DNA from: Gnetum montanum
Lineage: Eukaryota; Streptophyta; Gnetopsida; Gnetales; Gnetaceae
Assembly (NCBI GenBank): GCA_015680685.1
Contig: MNCI01004069.1
Coordinates: 89,890-147,964, forward strand
Reading direction: 5' to 3'
DNA: 58,075 bases
Position numbers and translations under genes: made by a program. Within the stretch, counting starts at the first letter, position 1; every line of letters starts with the position of its first letter. Of this stretch, positions 11,067 to 21,915 are shown in pieces. The notes under the pieces were generated by a model that saw only the letters and a program-made list of their open reading frames with translations, did not search any database and was not told where the DNA came from.

Positions 11067-12262
11067 GAACACAACATGGCTATGAAGGAGCAAATTGTCT
11101 TACCTTTGGTCATCATGGGCCTTTATGACAACATCAAGTGATGCATTGACCCTCATTGCCTAAACCTCAAGCCTATAGCCTACAATAAATACATAGCCTT
11201 CATAGAAGCACCACTAAACTAGCTTGACCATCTAGTTAAGGCTCTCAACCTAGAGGTAAGGAATGTTACAAAGGATCCCCTTGTCGAGATCCCTATGGTA
11301 GCGCACAGTGGTGAGGTAAGAATGTTGAAACTAAGCTTCTCACTAGCATCCCTAGTATGCTCAAGACATTTCTAGAGTACTTAATGATAGCATCAAAGTG
11401 TTTGCATGGTCATACAAGGATATGCCAGGGCTAGATCCCTGGCTAGTCTAGCATAACATCATCCTTGATCCCTACATTAAACTAGTTTTAAAAAAAGTGC
11501 ATAAGGTTTAGCCTGAGGTTGCATTGGCAGTACATGATGAGATCACCAAGCTTTACAAAGCTGGTTTCATCTAGGTTGTCAACTATGCGAACTAGATCTC
11601 CAACATCATGGTTGTGCTAAGAAAATGGAAGTATATGCATTTTCATAGACTTCTAGGACCTAAACAAGGAAACCATCAAAGATGACTTTCCATTTCCTAG
11701 TATCGATCAACTATTTAATACCATGGCTAGACACACCTTGTTGTCCTTCATGGATAGGTTCTTAGGCTAGAACCAAATTAGGATCAACCCTAAGCACTAG
11801 CTTAGTACAACCTTCATGACCACCTGGGGTACATTTTGCTACATAATGATGCCTTTTGAACTAAAGAATGCAAGAGCAACATATCAATGTGCAATGAAAT
11901 ACATCTTTAGTGATTACATGTTGATTTTTCTCAATGACTACATAGATGACTTACACTTAGTGCTTAAACATTTCCTAAAACATGATCTTAATCTAAACCC
12001 CAAGAAGTATGGTTTTGGTGTTAGAATAGGTAGGATGTTCAACTTTCTAATATCCAAAGTAGGTATATGCATAGATTCCAAAAAGGTTAAGGTTGTAACC
12101 AACTTAGCACCACTGACTAACCTTAAGGAGCTACAAGGGTTGCAAGGCAAGTTTATCATTCAGTCAACTGACAAGCTACAACCAATGCAACATTTACTTA
12201 AGAAAGGATTCCACTTTGAGTGGAGAGCTCAATGCCAAAATTTTTTTGATAACATTAAGTAA
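11067..12262 (+). pseudogene. Reverse transcriptase remnant (Tat-type)
   Basis: The N-terminal part reads FAWSYKDMPGLDP at about 11400-11440, then EVALAVHDEITKLYKAGFI at about 11515-11570, each followed by TAG stops at expected Q or W positions. The longest open piece is 11816-12262 with Y-I-M-M-P-F-E-L-K-N-A (fingers/palm) and the catalytic Y-I-D-D at 11939-11950, so both active-site Asp are intact. It continues through NPKKYGFGV and the RT thumb. It would copy element RNA to DNA in cytoplasmic particles. At least five stops upstream of 11816 make it non-functional. Confidence 0.85.
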
Positions 12263-12289
12263 GAGCTAGGACAATTACCTATGATTCAT

Positions 12290-12660
12290 CATCTACAAGG
12301 AGATATGCCTTTTTACATCTACCTTACCACTTCCAACACATCCATCACTTCTCTGCTTTGCCAAAAGTGAGATGATGGGGTAGAGGTCCTTGTCTACTAC
12401 ATAATTCATGCATTAGTAGCCCAAAAAATGAGATACAATGACATGGCAAAGTATTTCCTTGCCCTAGTATTCTCACTAAAGTAGTGGAGGCATTACCTCT
12501 TCTACAGCCAGGTTAACATGATTTGCAACAATAATGTACTCTAAACTATAACAATGAATATCTACGAAAGTAGTTACATTACTCAATGAAAGGAAATAAT
12601 AGCAAAGTCTAACTTGTATTATGTCACACAAGCCTCAAAAAAAGGTTAAGCAATAGCTGC
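12290..12660 (+). pseudogene. RNase H domain following RT
   Basis: Readable pieces are VYYIIHALVAQKMRYNDMAK and YFLALVFSLK-stop-WRHYLF, matching the RNase H region that directly follows RT in Ty3/gypsy elements, where the stop replaces K/W-type codons. The domain ends in a linker with AIAAQLMASPVDD. It would degrade RNA in RNA:DNA hybrids. Four or more stops are present. Confidence 0.7.
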
Positions 12661-12739
12661 ACAACTCATGGCTTCACCAGTAGATGATCAAGCTACCATA
12701 GATCTTAAGTTCTTGTACAAGCATGTCAACAATATTAGC

Positions 12740-13130
12740 CAAGCGCCTACCAACTATCAAGCACTCCTACATTTTGATGAAGCCTTAACCTCTCAAGGGG
12801 GTAGCACCACTGCTATTATCATGTTTCCCTCTAGGGATATTTGACCCTTCACATATCGTTTCACATTCCTTGCACCAATAATATGACAGAGTACAAATGT
12901 CTCCTCTGAGGCATCCTTGTAGCACGTGACCTAAGAATCCAATGCATAGTGATCCAAGGTGATTTATAACTAGTGGTCAATTAGGTAGCAAAGGTTTACA
13001 CCTACAAAGAACAATATTTATAGCCTTACTACAAGCTAGAAAAACACATGCTCCAACACTTTGTTGTTGCCAATGTTCAACTCGTTCCTTAGAGAAAAAA
13101 TGTCATTGTCGATGCACTTGTAACATTAAC
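12740..13130 (+). pseudogene. Second ('archaeal-type') RNase H, Tat hallmark
   Basis: The start is LLHFDEALTSQGGSTTAIIM with the first acidic residue in HFDEA; a frameshift after about 12880 is followed by M-T-E-Y-K-C-L-L-R-G-I-L-V-A-R-D-L (cut for length) and then VVNQVAKVYTYKEQYL and a closing VIVDALVTL. This N-x-x-E-Y-x-x-L-L ... V-V-N-Q-V ... D-A-L layout is the additional RNase H found in Tat-lineage elements between RNase H and integrase. It assigns the whole element to that lineage. Stops and one frameshift inactivate it. Confidence 0.75.
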
Positions 13131-13379
13131 CATTAGCATAGCACCTAACATGTTGAATGTGTTGTCCACCTTGGTGGCAAACTACACTACACCTATCACA
13201 AAAACCATCAAATATGCATCCATAGCCACAATTAGCACCACCCACATAAAACAGTGGTATGACGATATCAAGGTGTACGTTGTACAAGGTGAGCCTCCAC
13301 AACACTTAACTGCTATGTAAAAGGATGTAGTACTCAAATATTCATAGTAGTATGTCATTGGGGATGTTAACACACTATA

Positions 13380-14500
13380 TCGCAAATCCTACGATGGCAT
13401 ATTGCTAACCTATGTAAGTGAAAATGAAGAAAAAATAATCATTGAGCAAGTCCATGAAGGACTATGTATAGGTCACATAGAACCTAGGGTAATGGCAACA
13501 AAACATAGATGGCTAGGCTACTATTGGCCATACATGGAGAGAAGTTGCATCTGGAAAGTTAAGATGTGTGACATTTCTCAGTAGCATAGCAACTTAATGC
13601 ATGTGCCACCAACTGAATTGCATACAATGCAAATCACGTGGTCATTCCAATGCTACAACCTAGACATCATCAAACCCATAACACCTAAATCCTCCACTAA
13701 CCATAGCTTCATAATAACCACAATAGAATATTTTTCCAAGTGGATTGAAGCTATTCCTCTTAGGAAGATGAAATTATAGTAAGTTTCCAAGTTCATGTTG
13801 GATGACCTAGTGACCTGTTTCGGCTTGCCCATGACCATAGTGATGGATAACAAAGCACATTTTAGCAGCACCAAAACCAAATCCTTTTGTGAGCACTTCA
13901 GCATCAAGCACTCCTTTTCATTGCCATACTACCCTCAGGGAAATGGCCAAGTAGAGGCCACCAACAAGGTTATCATTAACCTTCTTGAGAAGATGCTAAG
14001 CAATAGCAAACAAGGATGGCATAAGCAACTAGTCTATGCACTTTGGACCTACCGCACGATGCATCGAACAACAAGTATGATGCCTTATAGCCTCATCTAC
14101 AAATATAAAGTAGTTTTGTTGCTTAAATTGCAGGTTTCAACGCTTTGCATAATCCTCTTGAACTTCATTGAAGAAGGCAAAAATAATAAGTTAAGAACTG
14201 TAGACCTTAACTTAATAGAGGAAGAGTGCATGCATACCCTTAATCACATTGAGTGGTATCAAGAAAATTAATGGCAAAAGCATCGTCACAATTAGCATCA
14301 GTGCTTGATCAAGAAAGGGTACCTAGTCCTCAAGGTCATTCACGAACTTGCAAAACAATTCTTAGCCAACTGGGAAGGGCCTTTCCTGGTTACTAAGGCC
14401 TACAACAATGGAGCATTTAAGCTTATTGATCAAGATGAAGATTGAGCTTGCCAATCTAGTAAATCATTCACACTTGAAACCATACTACATTTAGCATGCA
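13380..14500 (+). pseudogene. Integrase remnant with intact D,D35E residues
   Basis: A zinc-binding-like start (EQVHEGLCIGH) at 13402-13584 is followed by the core: first Asp in YNLDIIKPI at 13663-13665, second in TIVMDNKAHF at 13846-13848, Glu in GNGQVEATNKVI at 13954-13956, exactly 36 codons after the second Asp as expected for D-35-E. The C-terminal part (FLVTKAYNNGAFKLID-like) runs to about 14460. Integrase inserts the DNA copy into chromosomes. All catalytic residues remain, but stops at about 13582, 13779 and 14271 and frame changes break the protein. Confidence 0.85.
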
Positions 14501-14519
14501 ATACCGCACATCAATGAAG

Positions 14520-14870
14520 CAAGGTAAGCACTCATCTGCTACAATGTTAAACTGGCATAGCTCGTTTGCTACGACATTAAATTAGCATAACTCATCCTTG
14601 GGTCATGATATTAAACTGGCACAACATGTCTACTAAGACTATAAATTGGCAGTCCACCATGACTTTAAACTAGTAGTTGACCATGCCTCTAAAGTGGCAT
14701 AGCACATCCACTAAGACATTGAACTAGAATATAGTTTGCTAGGACTATAAAATAGCATAGAATAGTCTGCCAAGACCTTAAACTAGGACCAACAGTCTAC
14801 TATGACCTTAAACTAATAAATCCATGGTCTACCAAGATCTTAAATTGGGTTCACAGTTAGTAATTAATAA
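14520..14870. repeat. Degenerate ~30-bp repeats after integrase
   Basis: About ten to twelve degenerate units of 25-35 bp with the core ACCTTAAACTRGCATAGC. The core matches the array at 4761-5335, so the same motif closes both coding halves of the Tat-like element. Confidence 0.7.
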
Positions 14871-15522
14871 CTTTTCCCATCCTTCTACAAGCAAGCAAGT
14901 GAGCACGCTACAGTTCTAAAATAAAGCACTTACAATCTATGCAACCAGTGTCACTGATGTGTCCTTTTGCATTTAGTTATCCATAGTATATTTGCATTTA
15001 TGTATGTGTGATTTTCTTATCTACTTGGAGTTGTGTTTGCAAGATGAAGCCCTAGGAAATCATGCAATGATACATCTCATCACAACAACAAGTCATCACA
15101 TTGCTCCAATGTGCATGTTTGGACTAGTTAAACCTCTCAAGAGTGCATATCACTATTATCCCATTATAGCATACTCACATCTACTCCTATATTTCAATAC
15201 CCTTTCATTTCCTACATAGCAAAGATTGCAAATCTTCTTGATGCTCACGTGTTATGATTATATGGTACCCTCTTCAAATCAAGCTTCAAAGCCAAAGGCA
15301 AATGTAACATAAGTCATCCCATAGAAAGCCTCTGTCAACTAGTCAATGCCCAAGCAAATGTAACATATGTCATCCCAGGAAGAAAACACATGTCATACAA
15401 ATGCGATGTAGTTTTTCCAATGACAAAGCAAAGTCCATCTAGTGACATGCAACTCACTTGATGGAAAGCACTTTACAACAAGAATTTAGTAATGTGTAGA
15501 GCCCAAAAAAGGTTCACACTAC
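14871..15522. other. Spacer between integrase and polypurine tract
   Basis: No gene or domain recognised. Short open frames here are not supported by any similarity. Confidence 0.5.
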
Positions 15523-15536
15523 AGAAAAAGGGGGGG
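15523..15536 (+). other. Polypurine tract of Tat-like element
   Basis: AGAAAAAGGGGGGG is an uninterrupted purine run of the kind that primes plus-strand DNA synthesis immediately before a 3' LTR. It fixes the start of the LTR at about 15537. Confidence 0.6.
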
Positions 15537-15675
15537 CAACACATCACCAAGAAATCTAGTAGCAAAGTAGTTTTGCAACTGGCCAAGCCTTAAATCTACA
15601 TCTTGACTCTCTCACAAGCACTCTAACAAGAGATTAATGTTTTCAAAGATAATCCACTTCAATGTCATGGTCAGT

Positions 15676-15960
15676 AGGAAGGCTAGTTTTGCAAATTTTT
15701 TCTAAGTGTTGACATTATGCTCTTCCCTAGATGGGAGCATATTCAACGTCTTATAGAGAGCATAGTCAATAGAAAGGCCAGTTTTGCAAATTTTTTCTAA
15801 GTGTTGACACTACACTCTCCCCTAGATGGAAGCATAGTCAGCCTCTCGTAGAAAGCATAGTTAATAGGAAGGCTAGTTTTGCACATTTTTTCTAAGTGTT
15901 AACACTACACTCTTCCCTATATGGGAATGTAGCTAGCCTATTGCAGAGAACGTAGCCAAT
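15676..15960. repeat. Three tandem 95-bp units in U3
   Basis: Units 15676-15770, 15771-15865 and 15866-15960 are each exactly 95 bp, starting AGGAAGGCTAGTTTTGCA. Each contains a segment TACACTCTCCCCTAGATGG and GAGAGCATAGTCAAT, again with inverted GACTA-CGCTCTC arms. More diverged units continue to about 16250. Confidence 0.85.
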
Positions 15961-16561
15961 AGGAAGTAAGATTTCACAAGTTTTGGTAAGTCCCGAGACT
16001 ACGCTCATCCTCAGTTCAGAGTGTAGTCAACCTCTCATGGATGGAAAAGTCTACAAAAATCCATTTTCTCACAAATTTCACCAGCATTAAGACTATGCTC
16101 TCCCCCAACCCAAAGTTTAGTCAACCTCTTGTAGAGAGAATAATCAACTAGAACAGTCTCCAAAAGGCTCTACATTGTAGTAATGATGCTTAGCTCAGCT
16201 CTAGAATGTAGTCAACTCACTTTTAGTAAGCATAGTAGATAAAATATTTCCTTGTTGCATACCCTTTTGCCCCAAAATTGTAACTATGCTTAACCCTACA
16301 TGAGACTGTGGAGAGTGTAGTCCCATGGAGCATAGTCTCTAGCTTTCATTTTTCAGGTACGTTGCAGTCTTCTTGGCGCACACATGTGGTTGGCAGTGTA
16401 GTCATCGTCTCATGGTTTCACAGAGTTCGGTAGAGCACAACAAAGCACAATACCACCAGCCCCATCAATACATCACATGAATAGTAGTTATGCTAAGTGT
16501 AGTTCCAACCATTCCCTTTTCCACGTGGAAGCCATCTCACATTTTTTGCTAACCCTAAACC

Positions 16562-16569
16562 TATAAATA
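16562..16569 (+). promoter_or_regulatory. LTR TATA box
   Basis: TATAAATA in the context CCTATAAATACCTGTGCC, downstream of the U3 repeats. This is the expected core promoter of the Tat-like element. Confidence 0.55.
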
Positions 16570-17285
16570 CCTGTGCCTTCAAAGTCTTTAGGATTGGCAA
16601 ATCTAAGGATGGTTTGGGAGAAAACCAAAGGCATAGTGACAAATCAGTAAATAGGTGAAGTAGCAAACCACTAGTAGAATACTAAATCCAGTAGCACACC
16701 ATGGTAGCCAACCTAGTAGATGTCAAGACCTTGGCAGAACACTAGTCTTTGTAGCTCGATAGCCTAGGGACTATGACTATGCTGTCTACTTATGTCTACC
16801 GTACACCACGTATCTTCTAACCTCCATTTGGTGTTAACTATGCTCAACCCCATTTGGGATGGTGTTCCACTTCATTCTCATCATTTCTTGGCATTCTTTA
16901 TATTTTATTTGCATTTTTTGCTATTTTACCACACATACACACTTAAAACTATGCTCAGGTGATGGTCCTTGCACATTGACATTGTCTACCTCGCTAACAT
17001 CCTTGACTATGCTCACCCCCTCAGGCACCTATGACTACGCTCAACCCCATTGATACTACAAACATTGTAAACACCACAAACATTGCCAACACCCTTAGCA
17101 TTGTCCTGCATTAGCACTACAGCTAACCACGCTCCAACCCCATTACATCTGGTAAGTCCCTATTAAATCGTCTAAACCATTTAGGGCATCCTGTCTCTAC
17201 CTCCAATAGATCCTTGCATGGATTTTGGGTTAGGCTGTGTGCCTGTGGATCCCAATGTTCTAGCTATCAACATTTTTGATCATTA

Positions 17286-17843
17286 CACCAAACAATAACA
17301 CTACTAAAATTACCAAGTGAATACGTGTTATGCTTGAAGTGATCATACTTATGTATTTAATCTATCTAGCTTATCTTGCTTAATTATCTTAATTACTAGA
17401 GAACATTAAATAATTAACTAAAAGCATTAAATGCATAAATAAATATCTAAACTATCCATAATGCTACAAGCTTTATTAAGAAGCTTGTCTTTATTACCAT
17501 ACATACGATCATGCTTAGGTACAATAATGCTTGAATAAAGATCCATACACTCAATCACTCCTATTGTGGGCACTCAAGAGAAATATTCTAACTTTCAAAT
17601 ATAAAAACTACAAGAGTTCAGCTACTACTATGAATCTAATAATCATAAACATAGTTGGAAACTCATATTTATAGTTTTTACTCTAGGGTTGCATCAACAG
17701 AGCCCTGTCAACATACTAAACGCTACGTTGACATAGCCCCGTTGATGGGGCAACACCATGTAAATGGGGCCTCATCAATGGGGGCCCATTGACAAGGTTG
17801 TGTCAATGGGGGCCCATCAACATAGCTTATTGATGCTTCATCA
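17286..17843 (-). repeat. Truncated LTR, TGATGGGGCC subfamily
   Basis: Aligns with the reverse complement of the LTR at 27633-28543 from the 'taccaagtg...catgcttgaagtgatcatactta' side to the U3 tip (shared blocks: AATAAAGATCCAT, CTCCTATTGTGGGCAC, and repeated TTGATGGGGCC/GGGGGCCCAT). The R-U5 end is missing and abuts the Tat-like element, so that element may have inserted into this LTR. Confidence 0.65.
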
Positions 17844-19343
17844 AAAGGTTTTCAATTAAATATTCAAAAATGTTTCAAAGTCTAGAAATACTATGAAATA
17901 TTCCAAAAATCCAAAATAATGTATATTTTATCCATGCATCTCTAAAGGCTAGGTCTTGATTACTCTCATTGCCAAAGGGACTCATTGACAACTCTTGGAA
18001 TAACCTCACTAATATCATCGGATCATCCTATAAATTATTTTAATGTCCAAAAATATCACAAATTTATCCAAAAAAAATAGCAAAGAATGTATATTTTAAC
18101 CAAACATCTCCAAAGGCTAGGTCTTAGTTACCCTCACTACTATCATCAGATTATCCTTGTGATATATTATGTTACTACAAAAATCCAAAACAAAAAAAAA
18201 ATTGACCAAAAAATTCATGATAGCCAAAATTTCACAAAGTTCTTGCAATATCATGTTCATATCAAAAGTTGGTCCAAAATCATCATAAAATATTCAATAA
18301 GCAAGCTGGATAAGTTTCCCCAATTCAGAATTTCACCAAAAGATAGAAAAATGCATGGATTGGATTAAAATATTATTTTTCATAAAAACAAGTCCAAAAT
18401 GACAAAAATCTAACATAATCTTGGCATAATAATTAAAATCATATAAAAATAACAAAAGTTCAAAAATCAAAGAGTAGGAATAAAAACTCCACCACAATAT
18501 AGGGCAATTAAATGAAAGGAATGTAAAATAAACTTTCTTATGGGATCTATAATAAAATAGGATAGCTACATAAAAAGAAAAGTAAAGTAAACTTTATTAC
18601 AAGATCCATGACAACATAGAATAGTTATATGGAAAGAAAACTAAATTAATTTTTCTTATGAGATCTACAAAAAAATAGGGCAATCATATGAAAAGAAATC
18701 TAAAATATTCTTTTTTAGAGTATCTATAACAAAATAGGATAATCATATGAGAAATAAACTAAAATAATCTTTCTTATGCAATTTACAACTACATGAAAAG
18801 GAAAGTGGAATGAACTTTCTTACGGGATCTACAACAAAATAGGTTAACCATATGAAAATGAAACTAAAATAATCTTTCTTATGGGTTCTACAGTAAAATA
18901 AAATGACTACATAAAAAGGAAAGTAGAATAAATTTTCTTATTTATGCTAGCAAAGTTCCCCAAATATTCTTAGCATTTTCTTTTTTTTTTACCTAAAATT
19001 CCCAATTAATCTTTGCTCCACTTAAATTATCATACTCAAAACCCTTCTAAAAACTATCATGAAATGTATTTAACGCCTCAACCTATTTATAAGGAAAATA
19101 ATGGAAGAAATGGGGCTAAAATTAGCTTCAAGATGAAGAATAAAGTCCAGAAAAGGTCTTTTACAAAATGTGATGGAACATTGTTTTGCAAAGACAAACC
19201 AAATAGAAAAAAGCAACGGTAGAAAACAAGTAGCAAAAGAGATGCCAGATGAACATGTGAGGTTGTGCATAAAAATAATATGCATATAACATAGATACCC
19301 TTTTTTATGCTTAACATGTGAATGTGCTTTTTCCATGGTGTTG
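17844..19343. other. AT-rich intergenic DNA with a tandem repeat
   Basis: No gene recognised. The only structure is the 60-bp tandem array at 18497-18943. A 69-codon open frame at 19013-19222 has no features supporting it. Confidence 0.6.
18497..18943. repeat. AT-rich tandem repeat, ~60-bp unit
   Basis: Seven to eight units of about 59-61 bp with the consensus TCTTATGGGATCTACAACAA, AATAGGATAATCATATGAAA, AGGAAACTAAAATAAACTT. One unit around 18779-18823 is about 15 bp short. The units differ by scattered substitutions, so the array is old. Confidence 0.8.
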
Positions 19344-19348
19344 ATTTC

Positions 19349-20153
19349 TGATGAGTGGCGAAGTAGCCCTACACTCAACCATATGAATACGAGCACAGCA
19401 CACGCGATTCGATCGAACTCCGCAGACTAAGTGCCTACACGCCTCATGGAACACTTAAGGTTAATTATTCGTTGTCTTCCGAGACTTACTTGTAGTTGTC
19501 ATGGTTGTATGGTTAAGCCTAAGGTATATGATTTTTATGTCTTTTTTGTTTTATCTCCTATGCTGACAAGGTGAAGGGTGAAGAAACTAATTAACTAAAT
19601 CTAACTAACTAACTAAGCCTTAATTAACCTAGCATCAGCATCCGTTCCTGCTTACCGTTCACACCTTGAACTAATGCAACCTTGGTTACCAAACACTAAT
19701 CGTTGCTGGGATCACCAAGCGTAACGCACGTGCTCGAAGTGGTCGTACTGAGGCACTTAACTAGGAGAGAAGGGTTGAGAGAGATTTAATGACTAATAAA
19801 GAAATTAAATAATGAATAATAAATAACAGTAAATAAAGTCCTAATTAGCCTATTCCATGCACTACAAGATTTATCCAAGAAGTTCGTCCTTATTGTCGTA
19901 CACAAACTTGTGTTCAAGTACAATATTTGCTCGAATAAAGATTCGTTCACTTTGGAGTTCCTACTGCGGGCACATTGAAATTAATCTATCTCTGGAGAGG
20001 TAAAAATGCTAGAGTTTTGTTATGGTCTAGGCCTAGATGAGAAAAAAGAGAGTGCCGGCTATTATTTATAGAATTGGTGACGAACCGCGATATCGTGTAT
20101 GGGATATCGCATGGGATGTGATATTGCGGCAGCCATGATATCGCATCCCATCA
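19349..20153 (-). repeat. 3' LTR of the gag-protease element
   Basis: Runs from TGATGAGTGGCG at 19349 to CATCCCATCA at 20153 on the plus strand. It carries degenerate GCGATATCGC copies near 20085-20150, TATTTATAG (minus TATA box) at about 20063-20071, and an AATAAAG polyadenylation-type signal at 19934-19940 (plus-strand view). Matches the LTR at 25401-26178 closely. Confidence 0.9.
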
Positions 20154-20160
20154 TACCCCC
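20154..20160 (-). other. Polypurine tract
   Basis: The minus strand reads ATGGGGGTA directly before the 3' LTR start TGATGGG. The relative at 27633-40838 has the same GTGGGGGTA before its 3' LTR. Confidence 0.7.
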
Positions 20161-21669
20161 ATGACTGAATGAAAACTCATCCTCGAGTTCCTTATAATAA
20201 TATCGAGAAGGTATGGGATTATTGACTCAAATGAAACTAATGGGATGACATGTGAATGGATCTTCATTACAAGACAAAATAAAACTAGTGTTCATGACAA
20301 CAAGAGTGAACACCTTATTACATTGACATCAGGTCTCATTTGGCAGCTGAGAGAGAGAAAGAAGTTTTGCTACTACCAACACCAAGATTATGCCTTTCAT
20401 TCTCCATCAGTAAGCGCGCCATCGATCTTGCTCCTTGCATAGCTGTTTCAGCCTTTCTCCATTCCAAGTGTTCCCTATAGATTCAATTCATTATTGCATG
20501 ATTTCCATTTGCACACACAACACAGTTTTATATTAGCAAGGGTAAATGAATTATCATGTAATTGATACCTTGCTTCAATAAAAGGTCCATTGGCTAGGTT
20601 TTGGTATGGCTGATACGAATCTAGAGATATATTAATGATGACTACCGAAGGTGTAGTGGCTAGGAGAAAATTGAAAAAATTGGGCCCCGTACCCCCATGA
20701 CTAATCGCGGACCTCTAGTAGCGAGAGAATGGAGAAGTAAAAAGAACAAGAAAGATGGAGAAAAAGAGACAACTATGACATCAATGAAATGGATGTCAAG
20801 ATGGAAATGAAAAGAATAAAGGGGATTGCAAAAATGTTAAGGGAAAGAAGTTAACTGATGCACCAAATAGGAATGTTAGTGGGTCCTCCCCAAAGCAAGC
20901 TCATGCCCTTAATGCCCTAAAAATCCCACATGCAAAGAGTCCATAGGCTCTAGGAATGTCATTTGGAACAAGAGTTAAAGTCTTAACCACAAGAATTTAC
21001 CAAAAAGAAAACAATGCGTCAATCAAAATATATACTAATGATACAACCGTCAATGAGGTGAACAATGGAGAGAAGGATNGACCAGTTCTTGTAGCCCAAG
21101 TGATTATTTCATCTAAGGGGTGTGCTTTGAATTCTCACTTTTTCTTTTCTTTTCTCTTTTTTATTTTATTCTATTTTATGTGTTTATGCATTAGAACCAC
21201 ACCATGCAAAGACTTCTTATTTTTATTTACTTAGCTTCCAGATAATTGGGTAATGTCGAAACGGTAAGAAAACTCAAGAAGAAAACATCCAAGCATCCAA
21301 GAGAATGGCCAACAGAAATGCATCAAGTTCCCTTGAAGTCACACCCTTTTCAATCCTTGAGTCCTTCCTTAGTTTAAGAAATGGTTAGTCACCAATTCGT
21401 TATAGTTCTTATTAGAAAGGGACTGTACTTTTCCAAGCCAAGAGAGACCCTAGAAACTTGTGGATGTATGGATGAAGTGGACTCATTGTTTGTCATATCA
21501 AAAGAACATACCTTAGTATCAACATTGTAACTTAAAGGTAAAAACAAAACATTACCAATCAATAGGAAAATAGTTCATACCATCGTAAAGAACACTTATT
21601 AAATGACAAATTTTTACAGGATGGATAAAACACACACACACACAAAATGGAAAAGTATAACGATGTTGT
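20161..21669 (-). other. 3' spacer of the gag-protease element
   Basis: Aligns patchily in reverse complement with 35130-35700 of the full-length relative (for example GGTGTGACTTCAAGGG and TCTTTGCATGGTGTGGTTC). The long extra ORF of the relative is missing here. An N at 21079 marks an ambiguous base. No gene seen. Confidence 0.55.
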
Positions 21670-21890
21670 AAAACAAAAACAAGAAAAGTTAAAGAAATTT
21701 GTAAAACAAAAACTTGTAAAAAAAATGTGTAAAAAAAATGTGTAAAACAAAAACGTGTAGAACAAAAATGTGTAAAATAAAAATATGTAAAACAAAAAAG
21801 TGTAAAACAAAAATGTGTAAAACAAAAATATGTAAAACAAAAATGTGCAAAACAAAAATGTGTAAAACAAAAATATGTAAAACAAAAACT
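21670..21890. repeat. Minisatellite, ~15-bp TGTAAAACAAAAATG units
   Basis: About thirteen units of GTGTAAAACAAAAAT with small changes, next to a short CA run at 21630. The full-length relative has only about two such units at 34905-34945, so the array expanded in this copy. The 77-129-codon open frames on the minus strand across it are products of the repeat. Confidence 0.85.
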
Positions 21891-21915
21891 AAAAAGAACT
21901 GAGGGCCCCCATTGA

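Larger units (their letters stand above)
469..17285 (+). mobile_element. Decayed Tat/Ogre-type Ty3/gypsy retrotransposon
   Basis: Plus-strand order is gag, aspartic protease, long gap, reverse transcriptase, RNase H, a second RNase H, integrase, polypurine tract, LTR. The second RNase H between RT-RNase H and integrase and an intron-like gap between protease and RT are hallmarks of the Tat/Ogre lineage. The reading frames carry many stops, mostly TAG where relatives have TGG or CAG. The 3' LTR runs from about 15537 to 17285. I could not identify a matching full 5' LTR: only a 35-bp repeat array of the same sequence style is left at 470-679. The ends are approximate and no target duplication was found. 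Confidence 0.75.
15537..17285 (+). repeat. 3' LTR of Tat-like element
   Basis: Begins after the polypurine tract; U3 contains the 95-bp repeats, a TATA box lies at 16562-16569 (CTATAAATACC), and the R-U5 part extends to about 17285, where sequence of a different LTR family starts. The length of about 1.75 kb is plausible for this lineage. No intact second copy was found, so both ends are approximate. Confidence 0.5.

Noticed and set aside
14992-15219. 75-codon open frame after the Tat-like integrase
   Set aside because: No similarity, low-complexity composition and no conserved counterpart.
3105-21079. Single N bases at 3105 and 21079
   Set aside because: Assembly ambiguities, not biology, though the first lies between two copies of a 15-bp sequence.
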